A stretch of 39,514 nt of DNA from Saprospiraceae bacterium (GCA_029263015.1 JAJCYI010000235.1:1-39514); one strand, 5' to 3'; positions 24,729 through 32,817 are shown, numbered from the stretch's first letter. Translations and numbers: made by a program. The notes: generated by a model not told the origin, from the sequence alone.

Positions 24729-26532
24729 TTCTCATTTTCCTGCTTTTCGCAATGGTATTCAAAATCAAGATGGCCGCCAAAAATACACCTAGCCTGCCGA
24801 TCAGGTCACCCCATTTTACATAAAATGTTATCTCGTTGTTGAACCTCACCTTGCCGTTCACTGCTTCCTCAATACCGTATTTGGTTGGCTGCAAAACTTC
24901 CCCCCTTTGGTTGATGAAACAGGTGGTGCCGACGTTGGCAGAGCGGGCGACACTGCGACGGGTTTCGATGGCTCGGAGAGAGGCAAATTTAAGATGTTGC
25001 TTATGGCCAGGAGTTTTGTCCCACCAGCCGTCATTGGTTACAATGAAAATGGCTTCTGCCCCTTCCCGAATGTACCCTGCATGGTAGTCGCCGAATACAC
25101 TTTCGTAACAAATAACTGGCGCTATTTTTCCGCTATTGCTCGAAAAGGCCTGTCTTTTTTGAGAGGTTCCATGACCTTCCAATGATCCACCCAATTGATC
25201 CACGATCGGTTCAAGGAAGAATAGTGCCTTGTGGTAGGGTGTGATTTCTGCGCCTGGCACCAGTTTTCCTTTTACATAAAATTGCACGGAATCCTGATGG
25301 GGCAATTGTATGGCAGCGTTGTATGCTTCCCAAAAAACGGGCGATCCATCTGAGCGCACATCTTCCTTGGTGGAGTTGGTGTGCGGTTCGCCAGCTTTAA
25401 ATACTTTATAGGCATTAACACCAGTAACCAACTTTAGATCAGGATGTTGGGCCAAAAATCCATTCAACCTCCGAACATATTTATTGACTCCTACGCTGCT
25501 TTTTTCCCCTGCATTGAAACTCGTTTCAGGAAAAACGAGGTACTTCGTTTCTGGGGTAATTGCTTTTTCTGACAGCCTTAAAAACCGGTCTATTTGTTCG
25601 TCTTTGGGTATTTTGAATTTTTCATAATGAGGCTCAAAATTGGGTTGGACTACCACTACTTCTACCTCCCTTCCAATGTCTTCATGCTGCGCGTACATGA
25701 CCAGCGAGACGAGAATTGGGACGAGGATCACGACGGCCAGTTTAATTACTCCACCAATGTTTTCCTTCCATAGTTTTTTTAATGAAATGACAAATTTTGA
25801 ATTTATTAAAATATTTAAAATCAATATATTGGCTACCAATATCCACAACGTGCCACCAAAAGTCCCAGTGTATTCATACCATTGAACCCAGCTTGGAAAC
25901 TGGCCAAATGCATTGCCCAAATTCAACCACGACCAAGACAGTTCCCAGTGCAAGTGCAGCATTTCAAAGGAAATCCAATAAGCTGCAAAGGCTGTATAGG
26001 CGAGATTGGGCAACACCTTTTTGGTTTTATGAAACAATAAAAAAGGAACAACCATGAACAACGCGTTCAAGAAAAAAGCAAAAAGGCCAGCCAGAAAAGC
26101 CGTATTGCCCACCCACCATGTTACCAGCACATTCCACAATACAAACGTGTTATATACATACGGGAAAAGTGAGGGGGATGCATTAGGGGATTCTTTTTCT
26201 TTGGAGATTTCATTTTCGACGACCAGTATCGGCACCCAAGCAATAAAAAGGAGAAAAGTAAGCGGCAGGGGCGGAAACCCCAGGGAAAGCAAGATGCCAC
26301 TCAAAGTGGATAATGCCAACCACCGCAAGCCTTTTGGATGGCGTGTATATTTTTTCCAGAAAATAAAAACAACCGATGCCCAAATCGATATAAAGAAAAA
26401 AAGTGGCAGGTGACCCCAAAGTTCTTTTTGTTCGTACAAGGAAAACATCCGCCAGCCAGTGGCTATTGCGACCAGCAAGGAAATGACAAGGAGGAAGGTT
26501 TTATTTTTATTAGATAATTGAATGCTTTTCAT
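24718..26532 (-). CDS. lnt: Apolipoprotein N-acyltransferase
   Basis: The 604-residue inner-membrane enzyme adds the third acyl chain to the N-terminal Cys of lipoproteins. About seven to eight hydrophobic helices (from LVISLLVAIATGWRMF to VILVPILVSLVMYA) precede a periplasmic nitrilase-like domain, and a final helix (LGVFLAAILILNTIA) follows. The catalytic triad is recognisable: Glu in VFPETSFN (about 336), Lys in GAEITPYHKALF (about 431) and Cys in APVICYESVF (about 473). The length exceeds the E. coli enzyme (about 512), mostly through loops in the nitrilase domain. Lipoproteins that it could mature are encoded in this window (20203-20574, 37125-37622). It is transcribed from its own start, with no obvious co-transcribed partner. 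Confidence 0.95.
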   Translation of the reverse strand: MKSIQLSNKNKTFLLVISLLVAIATGWRMFSLYEQKELWGHLPLFFFISIWASVVFIFWKKYTRHPKGLRWLALSTLSGILLSLGFPPLPLTFLLFIAWVPILVVENEISKEKESPNASPSLFPYVYNTFVLWNVLVTWWVGNTAFLAGLFAFFLNALFMVVPFLLFHKTKKVLPNLAYTAFAAYWISFEMLHLHWELSWSWLNLGNAFGQFPSWVQWYEYTGTFGGTLWILVANILILNILINSKFVISLKKLWKENIGGVIKLAVVILVPILVSLVMYAQHEDIGREVEVVVVQPNFEPHYEKFKIPKDEQIDRFLRLSEKAITPETKYLVFPETSFNAGEKSSVGVNKYVRRLNGFLAQHPDLKLVTGVNAYKVFKAGEPHTNSTKEDVRSDGSPVFWEAYNAAIQLPHQDSVQFYVKGKLVPGAEITPYHKALFFLEPIVDQLGGSLEGHGTSQKRQAFSSNSGKIAPVICYESVFGDYHAGYIREGAEAIFIVTNDGWWDKTPGHKQHLKFASLRAIETRRSVARSANVGTTCFINQRGEVLQPTKYGIEEAVNGKVRFNNEITFYVKWGDLIGRLGVFLAAILILNTIAKSRKMRIEN

Positions 26533-26568
26533 GTTTGTTCATTGGCGAAAATACGTGGCCTGCCAGAT

Positions 26569-26757
26569 TTAGGGTAATTTTAGGTTTTGAATGGTGTTCC
26601 AGTCATCCACAACTTCTTTTGAAGATATATTCAAAGGAACATTTTGTTCTTGCAATACTTCGTGCATTTTGAATGTTGATATTCCTGCAAATCTTGCTGC
26701 TTGGCCAATCGAAAACTTTTTCTTCTTATTAAGCCCCGTTCTGAAAGCCAAAATCAA
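26569..26757 (-). pseudogene. UPF0175-like C-terminal fragment
   Basis: An open frame of about 62 codons, beginning only with TTG, carries a recognisable UPF0175 core: KFSIGQAARFAGISTFKMHE followed by VLQEQNVPLNISSKE. The usual N-terminal strand and helix of this family (PD-x-L...E-L-x-L-E-x-A) are missing, and there is a stop three codons upstream of the TTG. UPF0175 proteins are small, DNA-binding-like and often paired as antitoxins with PIN-domain toxins; no toxin gene is seen here. The missing N-terminal half may be the fragment at 26787-26876 on the other strand. It could alternatively be a short functional protein, which I think less likely. Confidence 0.5.
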
Positions 26758-26786
26758 GGGATTTGTTAGAATAAAATCGATATAGG

Positions 26787-26876
26787 ATGCCTATAATAAT
26801 ATCTGATGAAGTTTTAACTCAAACTCAGCTTACCAAAGAAGAGTTAAAGTTGGAAATAGCCATCGCACTTAGATGA
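26787..26876 (+). pseudogene. UPF0175-like N-terminal fragment, opposite orientation
   Basis: A 29-codon ORF starting with ATG (MPIIISDEVLTQTQLTKEEL, then KLEIAIALR) matches the beginning of UPF0175 family proteins. It stops where the family's SIGQAA helix should begin; its TGA lies inside the hairpin at 26872-26898. It is separated by only about 30 bp from the C-terminal-like fragment on the minus strand. Inverting roughly 26758-26873 would bring the two halves into one minus-strand gene. The start codon is flanked by TATAGG/CCTATA. Confidence 0.45.
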
Positions 26877-26903
26877 CACCTTTTCAAAAGGTGTCATCTT
26901 TTT
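26872..26903 (+). terminator. Hairpin terminator between the UPF0175 remnant and metG
   Basis: GATGACACCTTTT (26872-26884) pairs with AAAAGGTGTCATC (26886-26898) and runs into five T on the plus strand. The T-tract orientation suits the plus-strand fragment rather than metG, although the stem could also stall metG transcription coming the other way. Confidence 0.7.
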
Positions 26904-26923
26904 GCTTCCTTGGAATCTATTCA

Positions 26924-29158
26924 TTAGCTGATCGTCAATCCATTGGCCCACTCGTCGCCAGCGCCGACAAATCCTAGTTTCCCCTCGGCATCCTCAGCCA
27001 TCAAAACCATCCCTTGTGATTCGACTCCTCGCAGTTTTCTGGGTGCGAGGTTTGCCAACAACAGAACCTTTTTACCGACTACTTCCGCTGGTTTGAAATG
27101 TTCCGCAATGCCCGAGACCACAGTCCTCGTTTCCAGGCCTATGTCAATGGTCAGCTTGAGCAATTTGTCAGTTTTGGGGACTGCCTCGGCAGTTAGCACT
27201 GTTCCTGTGCGGATATCCAATTTTGTAAAATCGCCAAATTGGATTTCTTCTTTGATCGGAATTTGGTCAGTGGTCTTTTCAATGTTTCTATCAATCTCTT
27301 TTACCTCAGTAACAATTTTTTCAAGCATTTCTTTATCCTGTTTTGTTATTTCATTTAATAATGCAACCTTTTCCATCTCTAAAATGGAATCCAAATTAGC
27401 CTTTTGACGCTCAATGATTTTCAAACGACTGTCGTCCTTTCGATCACGGATTTTAGCAAAAAGGATTTCTGGTTTGCCGACTTCATGACCGACGGGCAAC
27501 AATGGGTGGCCTGTATTTAATTTGGCTAACATCAACTCCAAGATCCCATCTTCCACTTTAGGTAAGTTTAATAACTGCCTGATCCTTTGTGATGTAAAAG
27601 GAAGAAACGGCTGAGAAAGTACACCCAAAGCACCCACTACCTGTAAACTGATGAACAAACTTTCTTTAATAATTTCAGCATCAGGATCAGCTTTTCGGAC
27701 AGCCCAAGGAGCAGCATCTTGCAAGTATTGATTGCCCCATGAGGACAATTCCATCAACGCAGCTGCGGCCTGCCGGAAGTTATAGTTTTCAATGTCAGAA
27801 ATAATTGAGTTGACCAGTTTAATTACAGGATTAAGCTTGGAAATAAGAGAATCCTTTTCCGTAGCAACGACTGCCGCCGGCACCTTCCCATCAAAATAGT
27901 TATTCGTTAACACAATCACCCGGTTAATAAAATTGCCAAGGTTATCTGCCAAATCCTTATCGTAGTGATCTACAAAATCGTCCCATTTAAAATCACTGTC
28001 CTTGTTCTCCGGCATGTTGCGAATGAGTGCCCAACGAAGGGCATCTTCTTTGTTCGGAAAATCTTTGAACTCCTCCAAATATTCGTGCTGCTCGATGCCC
28101 CAACCTTTGCTTTTTGAAAACTTCCGACCCTCGAAGTTGAGGAACTGGTTGGCAGGAACATTTACCGGAAGGGCATAATCACCATGAGCCTTGAGCATGG
28201 CTGGGAAGATGATGCAGTGGAAAACGATGTTGTCTTTTCCAATGAAATGAACAAGATTTACATTGTCCCCTTTCCAGTAGTCTTCCCAATTTTTGTCATT
28301 TTCCAAAGCCCATTGTCGGGTGGAGGAAATATAGCCAATCGGTGCATCGAACCAGACATAAAGCACCTTCCCATCAGCTCCTTCCACAGGTACGGAAATA
28401 CCCCAGTCAAGGTCGCGGGTGACAGAACGGGGCTGGAGGCCTTCTTTATCGTTGAGCCACGAAAGACATTGGCCAACAACGTGTTTTTTCCATGTTTTAG
28501 GGTCATGATGCAGCTTGCCGTCCAGCTTGCCGTTTTCGATCCAATCCCTCAGCCAGTCGGCGTGTTTGTCCAATCGGAAGTACCAATGCTTGGTGCTTTT
28601 GAGGATCGGCGTATTGCCACTCAAGGTTGATTTGGGATTTATTAGTTCAGTAGGAGAAAGGGTTGAACCGCAGTTTTCGCATTGGTCGCCATAGGCTTCT
28701 GAGTGACCGCATTTGGGGCACTCTCCTGTGATGTAGCGGTCAGCAAGGAACTGCTCAAAGCTCTCGTCGTAATATTGTTCGGTGGTTTTTTCTTCGAGTT
28801 CTCCGCCTTTTTCTAATAGTTTTTTGAAAATGTCCTGTGCTGTTTCGTGGTGAATCTTTGCACTGGTTCGATGGTAATAATCAAATGAAATACCTAATTT
28901 TTCGAAAGTCCCCTTATTGAGGTTGTGGTATTTGTCAATTATTTCTTTTGGTGAAATATTTTCCTTTTTCGCCCGCAAGGTAATGGCGGCCCCGTGTTCA
29001 TCTGAGCCACAGATAAATGCGACATCGCACCCCTGCAAGCGCAGGTATCTCACATATATATCGGTAGGCAGATAGGCGCCTGAAAGATGGCCAAGATGTA
29101 AAGCGCCATTGGCATAGGGCAGGGCAGATGTGACGAGGTATTTCTTGTTCTTATCCAT
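26924..29158 (-). CDS. metG: Methionyl-tRNA synthetase with C-terminal tRNA-binding domain
   Basis: The 744-residue class Ia synthetase charges tRNA-Met and initiator tRNA. The HIGH-type motif is HLGH at about 21-24 in ALPYANGALHLGHL. The zinc knuckle has two Cys pairs, CPKC and CENC. The KMSKS motif is KFSKS in NFEGRKFSKSKGWG. The anticodon-binding helical domain follows, then a charged linker (about 560-635). The EMAPII/Trbp111-like OB fold (FGDFTKLDIRTGTVLTAEAV, about 640-744) mediates dimerisation and non-specific tRNA binding. The full E. coli-like architecture is present. A well-formed promoter lies just upstream. Confidence 0.97.
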   Translation of the reverse strand: MDKNKKYLVTSALPYANGALHLGHLSGAYLPTDIYVRYLRLQGCDVAFICGSDEHGAAITLRAKKENISPKEIIDKYHNLNKGTFEKLGISFDYYHRTSAKIHHETAQDIFKKLLEKGGELEEKTTEQYYDESFEQFLADRYITGECPKCGHSEAYGDQCENCGSTLSPTELINPKSTLSGNTPILKSTKHWYFRLDKHADWLRDWIENGKLDGKLHHDPKTWKKHVVGQCLSWLNDKEGLQPRSVTRDLDWGISVPVEGADGKVLYVWFDAPIGYISSTRQWALENDKNWEDYWKGDNVNLVHFIGKDNIVFHCIIFPAMLKAHGDYALPVNVPANQFLNFEGRKFSKSKGWGIEQHEYLEEFKDFPNKEDALRWALIRNMPENKDSDFKWDDFVDHYDKDLADNLGNFINRVIVLTNNYFDGKVPAAVVATEKDSLISKLNPVIKLVNSIISDIENYNFRQAAAALMELSSWGNQYLQDAAPWAVRKADPDAEIIKESLFISLQVVGALGVLSQPFLPFTSQRIRQLLNLPKVEDGILELMLAKLNTGHPLLPVGHEVGKPEILFAKIRDRKDDSRLKIIERQKANLDSILEMEKVALLNEITKQDKEMLEKIVTEVKEIDRNIEKTTDQIPIKEEIQFGDFTKLDIRTGTVLTAEAVPKTDKLLKLTIDIGLETRTVVSGIAEHFKPAEVVGKKVLLLANLAPRKLRGVESQGMVLMAEDAEGKLGFVGAGDEWANGLTIS

Positions 29159-29185
29159 TGAAATGGGTTGTGTTTATTGAGGGAG

Positions 29186-29216
29186 CGAAGATAGCAAGGT
29201 TACAAATCCTTCCCAA
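29186..29216 (-). promoter_or_regulatory. metG: Candidate metG promoter
   Basis: On the minus strand TTG (29214-29216) is followed after 20 nt by TATCTTCG (29186-29193), which differs from TAnnTTTG at one position. The leader to the metG ATG would be about 20 nt. Confidence 0.45.
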
Positions 29217-29245
29217 TTAAAGTTTCACGTCAAATTCAATTGGGG

Positions 29246-30466
29246 TTAACCAATTTTGGAAACTTGTTCCCCGTTCACGTAATCCTCCAGATACCTGAAA
29301 TGTTTGCCGAGAACACCACATTCCGTAACCGTGGCTCGTTCGATCAAGGCGCTGTTTTCTTGAATTATTTCTGGCAAAATATGGTCGATAAACTGCTGCC
29401 CAAATGCTGTAGATGCATCTCGTGGCAATTCATTTGGCAGGTTATCAATAGTCATCATATCAATGCCATGTTCCGAAAACGCAGCGATCTCTTCACCCGA
29501 TTTAAGGTCGAAACCAAAAACAGGGTCGGCGATAGTCGAAGCTCTCAGGGTTGAAGGAATGGAAGATACTGGTGCAATATCGCAAGTGACATCGGCAATG
29601 ACTCGTACCTTAAAAGAGCTGCTGGCCATGTCTGCCCGGCTGAAAAAAGCTGGAGCGTTGTTGTCCCAATAAATTCCATTGATCATGATGTCAGCAGATT
29701 GGGCATAAGGTTCAAATATGCTTTTGTAGAGATGCGGGTTTTTGAAAAAATCTGTTAACTCAAATGGGCTGCCATCTTTTCGGGTAGCGTAGTCTTGACA
29801 ATCTAATTGGGTGTACACTGGCACATTGAATTCATTATTGAGAAACGCATTTGGCGCGACCTTTTGAATGCCCATATCATCGAGTACCATCGCTGCACCG
29901 TTGGCAACCCTGCCTGTGCCGGTGAGGGCAACCTTGAAAATTGGTAACTCCATTTTTGAATAAAACTGTTTCACTTCAGCATAATCGAGGAAACTGTTCA
30001 TTCTTGGAAGTTCAATTTTCCCAGTCCTTTTCCCATAGGTCCATAAGGCGTTGTGAGCACCAACCATTCCTGCGAATTTTCCAAAAGCAATCAACCTTCG
30101 ACCTTGTTCATCAGTCAAAACCTCATAATCCACCATGCGGATATTTTTGTCGAGGATGGCCCAAAGGAGATTCCGGTTATATGCTTGTTTTTTGATGATA
30201 TGCGAAAAGAAAAAGTAAGTCTTGTCTGGCATGAGTAATTTGATAGGCACTTCTTTTACTCCCATTAATACATCACAATCCGACAGGTCATCACTCAATT
30301 CAATGCCTGCTTGTTGGTACATTTTATCTGGGAAACACCTTCCAGCAAAGGGTTGGACTATTATTTCTATATTGAAATTTTCCGTAATGAACTTGCATTG
30401 GTCTGGTGTCAATAATACCCTTGAATCGGGAGGGGTTTTGCCTTCTCTTATAATGCCTATTTTCAT
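29246..30466 (-). CDS. Alanine dehydrogenase / saccharopine dehydrogenase-like NAD(P)-dependent oxidoreductase
   Basis: The 406-residue protein has the alanine dehydrogenase/PNT N-terminal fold: MKIGIIREGKTPPDSRVLLT, then VQPFAGRCFPDKMYQQAGI and CDVLMGVKEVP. The nucleotide-binding half contains FKVALTGTGRVANGAAMVLDD (G-x-G-x-x-x-G) and GIYWDNNAPAFFSRADM, and the late motif ADVTCDIAPVSSIPSTLRAST resembles saccharopine dehydrogenases that form lysine in fungi (LYS1 type). In bacteria such proteins are poorly characterised. The reaction is probably NAD(P)-linked oxidation of an amino-acid derivative, but the substrate is not determinable here. The stop is 87 bp before the metG start, on the same strand. 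Confidence 0.8.
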   Translation of the reverse strand: MKIGIIREGKTPPDSRVLLTPDQCKFITENFNIEIIVQPFAGRCFPDKMYQQAGIELSDDLSDCDVLMGVKEVPIKLLMPDKTYFFFSHIIKKQAYNRNLLWAILDKNIRMVDYEVLTDEQGRRLIAFGKFAGMVGAHNALWTYGKRTGKIELPRMNSFLDYAEVKQFYSKMELPIFKVALTGTGRVANGAAMVLDDMGIQKVAPNAFLNNEFNVPVYTQLDCQDYATRKDGSPFELTDFFKNPHLYKSIFEPYAQSADIMINGIYWDNNAPAFFSRADMASSSFKVRVIADVTCDIAPVSSIPSTLRASTIADPVFGFDLKSGEEIAAFSEHGIDMMTIDNLPNELPRDASTAFGQQFIDHILPEIIQENSALIERATVTECGVLGKHFRYLEDYVNGEQVSKIG

Positions 30467-30489
30467 GATTTCAATTTTGATGAAAGAGG

Positions 30490-30522
30490 CAAAATTATTG
30501 AATTTTATTGCACATATTCCAA
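30490..30522 (-). promoter_or_regulatory. Candidate promoter of the dehydrogenase-like gene
   Basis: On the minus strand TTG (30520-30522) is followed after 22 nt by TAATTTTG (30490-30497), a full match to TAnnTTTG with slightly long spacing. It lies about 24 nt upstream of the ATG. Confidence 0.35.
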
Positions 30523-30665
30523 AATTTGAAGAAATGGTTTTCAGGAGAAAATTATTTTTATTTTGAATTAAAATTTATCATGGTTTGTAAAAATCTGAAA
30601 TACAATAAATTAAACATTATATCGAAAAATATTGATATAATAACATATGGGAATTGTCTTAATGG

Positions 30666-30696
30666 TTGACGATAACATATATTTAACTTATATTTG
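30666..30696 (+). promoter_or_regulatory. Full-consensus promoter in the gap before ssrA
   Basis: TTG (30666-30668) is followed after 20 nt by TATATTTG (30689-30696). Every fixed base of the Bacteroidota consensus is present. No gene is expected here, yet the sequence downstream contains a 45-codon ORF and then a terminator at 31103-31156, giving a possible transcript of about 450 nt. Confidence 0.5.
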
Positions 30697-30773
30697 TGTC
30701 CTAATCACATCCCTCCAATATCGCCGATCCCCTATGCGAGCACCATTTTTCCTAACTTAGAAAAATTGAGATA

Positions 30774-30911
30774 ATGACTGTTCTCTGCCTGTTTGTCCTG
30801 TCGGCTGCATTGTTCATTACCGTTTTGAACAGTAAGACAGCCAAGTCTATTTCTATTGGTGAAAAATCGACCAAGATGATATTTCCATCTGACGAAACAC
30901 CTGGAAGTTAA
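30774..30911 (+). CDS. Possible 45-residue membrane or secreted peptide
   Basis: ATG at 30774, TAA at 30909-30911. The peptide begins with a hydrophobic stretch (MTVLCLFVLSAALFITVLNS) and ends with a polar tail (SKTAKSISIGEKSTKMIF, then PSDETPGS). It would be a signal peptide plus short mature part, or a one-helix membrane protein. Support is the consensus promoter about 80 nt upstream and the terminator downstream. I know no family for it. It may be a chance ORF in a non-coding RNA. Confidence 0.35.
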   Translation: MTVLCLFVLSAALFITVLNSKTAKSISIGEKSTKMIFPSDETPGS

Positions 30912-31102
30912 AACCTCTCGTGATATTGAATTTAGTATTACCTTTTTTATTCTGAACAAATCTTTGAACAAACCTTCTCAAACTTCCTTTCAATCTAATT
31001 TCAACCTATCTCTCCTTCCAGGGGACTGTTTTTCTTTTACCATAAATTCCTAAACTCGACTCTTTAAACTTTTTACCTGTAATCGAAGTTTATACATTTG
31101 CC

Positions 31103-31156
31103 GTTCCTTAAAAGGAACAGAATCAATTGCAAAAGTGCAATTGCCAATTTTTTTTT
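31103..31156 (+). terminator. Double-hairpin terminator upstream of ssrA
   Basis: Hairpin 1 is GTTCCTT-AA-AAGGAAC (31103-31118, two unpaired). Hairpin 2 is CAATTGCA-AAAG-TGCAATTG (31124-31143). Four bases later comes a run of nine T (31148-31156). A TACATTTG box sits just upstream at 31093-31100, so a very short RNA from that box is an alternative reading. I favour a terminator for the transcript starting near 30700. Confidence 0.65.
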
Positions 31157-31257
31157 CCAACAAAGTGAATTTATGATACCATGATGAGCAGTTGGTTTGC
31201 TTAATCGTAGGCTGCCAACACTTTTAAATTTATTATTATCATTTATCATTTCAAAAA

Positions 31258-31633
31258 GGGGGCGTATTGGAATCGACAGGATTGTTAACTTGTACGTAAG
31301 CATGCCGGAGCACGATTGTTCACTCCGTTAAAAAATGATGATCAAACCTTTATATGGCAACTATCAGTATGCCATGGCAGCCTAAGTCTTAGTACTTACA
31401 AAGCCATTGTGCCCAGCGTTTGATTCCTACTACATAGCGTAACGCACATCATCCAACTGTAGGATAGCACAACGGAGTGTCCTGGCCTGCGTGCGAAATT
31501 TAAGGGAATACGGTATCGGCCAGGTGTGTTGACGAACCCAACTTGTACCCGACAATCCAATCGTTAACTAAGCATGTAGAAGGCTTATGAGGACTTTCTC
31601 TGGACCCGGGTTCGACTCCCGGCGCCTCCACAA
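31258..31633 (+). ncRNA. ssrA: tmRNA (SsrA)
   Basis: A one-piece tmRNA that rescues stalled ribosomes and tags the nascent peptide. The 5' end GGGGGCG (31258-31264) pairs with CGCCTCC (31623-31629) as the acceptor stem, followed by discriminator A at 31630. The conserved 5' sequence TTGGAATCGACAGG and the T-arm GGGTTCGACTCCCGG are present. The next bases are CAA rather than CCA, so CCA is probably added after transcription. The tag frame reads GGC AAC TAT CAG TAT GCC ATG GCA GCC TAA (31356-31385), giving GNYQYAMAA; starting with Gly and ending in AMAA/ALAA is usual in Bacteroidota. A terminator follows directly. Confidence 0.96.
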
Positions 31634-31635
31634 CC

Positions 31636-31671
31636 AAAAAGCATTTGCTGTCATAGCAGGTGCTTTTTTTT
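31636..31671 (+). terminator. ssrA terminator
   Basis: AAAAAGCATTTGCT (31636-31649) pairs with AGCAGGTGCTTTTT (31655-31668, two G-U pairs) around GTCAT and ends in a run of eight T. Confidence 0.9.
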
Positions 31672-31772
31672 GTGATTCTTAGACAAATTCTCGTGGAGGT
31701 GTTTTCACGCCAAAGAGTTTCCCAATAATTAGAATGTGTAATCTATTGAAAATCAATATTTTGCACAGATTG

Positions 31773-31805
31773 AAAGTTGACAACTTTCTAAAAGTTGTCA
31801 ACTTT
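31773..31805. repeat. Nested palindromic hairpin upstream of the ctlX gene
   Basis: Perfect 15-bp arms AAAGTTGACAACTTT (31773-31787) and AAAGTTGTCAACTTT (31791-31805) are separated by only CTA. Each arm is itself a palindrome around its central base, so the block can be read as an inverted pair or as a tandem pair of operators. It lies 70 bp upstream of the ATG at 31876 and lacks a T-tract. Confidence 0.65.
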
Positions 31806-31875
31806 GGACGCATGTCTACAGAATTTGTCAAAGAACTTTTTTTGTTATTTTATCTTTCCAAATAATTCTAATACG

Positions 31876-32814
31876 ATGTCAGATCAAATTTTTCAAACAA
31901 CATCCAATATCCTAATGGTCCGTCCGGCCAATTTTGGTTTCAATGAAGAAACAGCGGCGAGTAATGCATTCCAATCAAAAAATGAAGAATTACAAACCAG
32001 CCAAGGAAGTGAGCGGGCTGTTGAAGAGTTTGACGATTTAGTGGGGAAATTGCAATCGAAAGGGGTGAATGTAATCGTAATGGATGACACCAATGAACCT
32101 GTCAAGCCAGATGCCGTCTTCCCGAACAATTGGATCACATTCCATCAAGACGGAACAGTCATAACCTATCCGATGCTATCTGTGACAAGGAGGAAAGAAA
32201 GACGGGAGGATGTCATCGACCTGCTTATCACAGATTATTTTATCGCAAGAAAAATTGAACTGGAATCGTATGAAGAGGACGGGATCATGCTCGAAGGTAC
32301 CGGCAGCTTGATCCTCGACCGCCCAAACCGGTTGGCTTATGCTTGCCTCAGTCCACGAACTTCTTTGGGTCTATTAAACCGGTTTTGTGAAATTGCTGAT
32401 TTTGAGGCAGTTCCATTTCACTCGGTGGATGGGGATGGGCAGGAAATCTACCACACCAACGTGATGATGGCACTTGGAGAAACCTTTGTCGTAATATGCT
32501 TGGAGACAGTGCTGGGCAAGGAAGAAAGGGCCTTATTACTTCATAAATTTAAAGAAACTAATAAAGAAATCATTGAAATCACTTTGGAGCAGATGATGAA
32601 CTTTGCTGGAAATATGCTGCAAGTGAAAAACAAAGAAGGTGAGACTTTTTTGGTCATGTCCGAGCAGGCATATCGGTCGCTTGACCCAAGCCAGATTGAA
32701 CAGATTGAAAAACATACTTCCATCCTTTATTCAGCTATTCCAACTATTGAAACTTTGGGGGGAGGTAGCGTCAGGTGCATGATGGCTGAGGTGTTTTTAC
32801 CATTGAAGGGGTAA
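31876..32814 (+). CDS. ctlX: CtlX-like citrulline/arginine-deiminase-superfamily hydrolase
   Basis: The 312-residue protein belongs to the guanidino-group-modifying (arginine deiminase/amidinotransferase) superfamily, in the branch called citrulline-utilisation hydrolase CtlX. The start at 31876 (MSDQIFQTTSNILMVRPANF) is the family start; earlier in-frame codons lie in a non-coding palindrome. Motifs seen are FPNNWITFHQDG (substrate-binding Asn/Asp), EGTGSLILDRPNR, the catalytic His in HSVDGDGQEIYHTNVMM and the nucleophilic Cys close to the C-terminus in GGGSVRCMMAEVFLP. The reaction is hydrolysis of a ureido or guanidino compound; the exact substrate is inferred from the family. It appears monocistronic and may be controlled by the palindrome 70 bp upstream. 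Confidence 0.88.
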   Translation: MSDQIFQTTSNILMVRPANFGFNEETAASNAFQSKNEELQTSQGSERAVEEFDDLVGKLQSKGVNVIVMDDTNEPVKPDAVFPNNWITFHQDGTVITYPMLSVTRRKERREDVIDLLITDYFIARKIELESYEEDGIMLEGTGSLILDRPNRLAYACLSPRTSLGLLNRFCEIADFEAVPFHSVDGDGQEIYHTNVMMALGETFVVICLETVLGKEERALLLHKFKETNKEIIEITLEQMMNFAGNMLQVKNKEGETFLVMSEQAYRSLDPSQIEQIEKHTSILYSAIPTIETLGGGSVRCMMAEVFLPLKG

Positions 32815-32817
32815 TTA

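Noticed and set aside
30732-30971. A 79-codon minus-strand frame in the gap before ssrA
   Set aside because: It lacks promoter support and hydrophobic or domain features; the plus-strand unit in the same place has both a promoter and a terminator.
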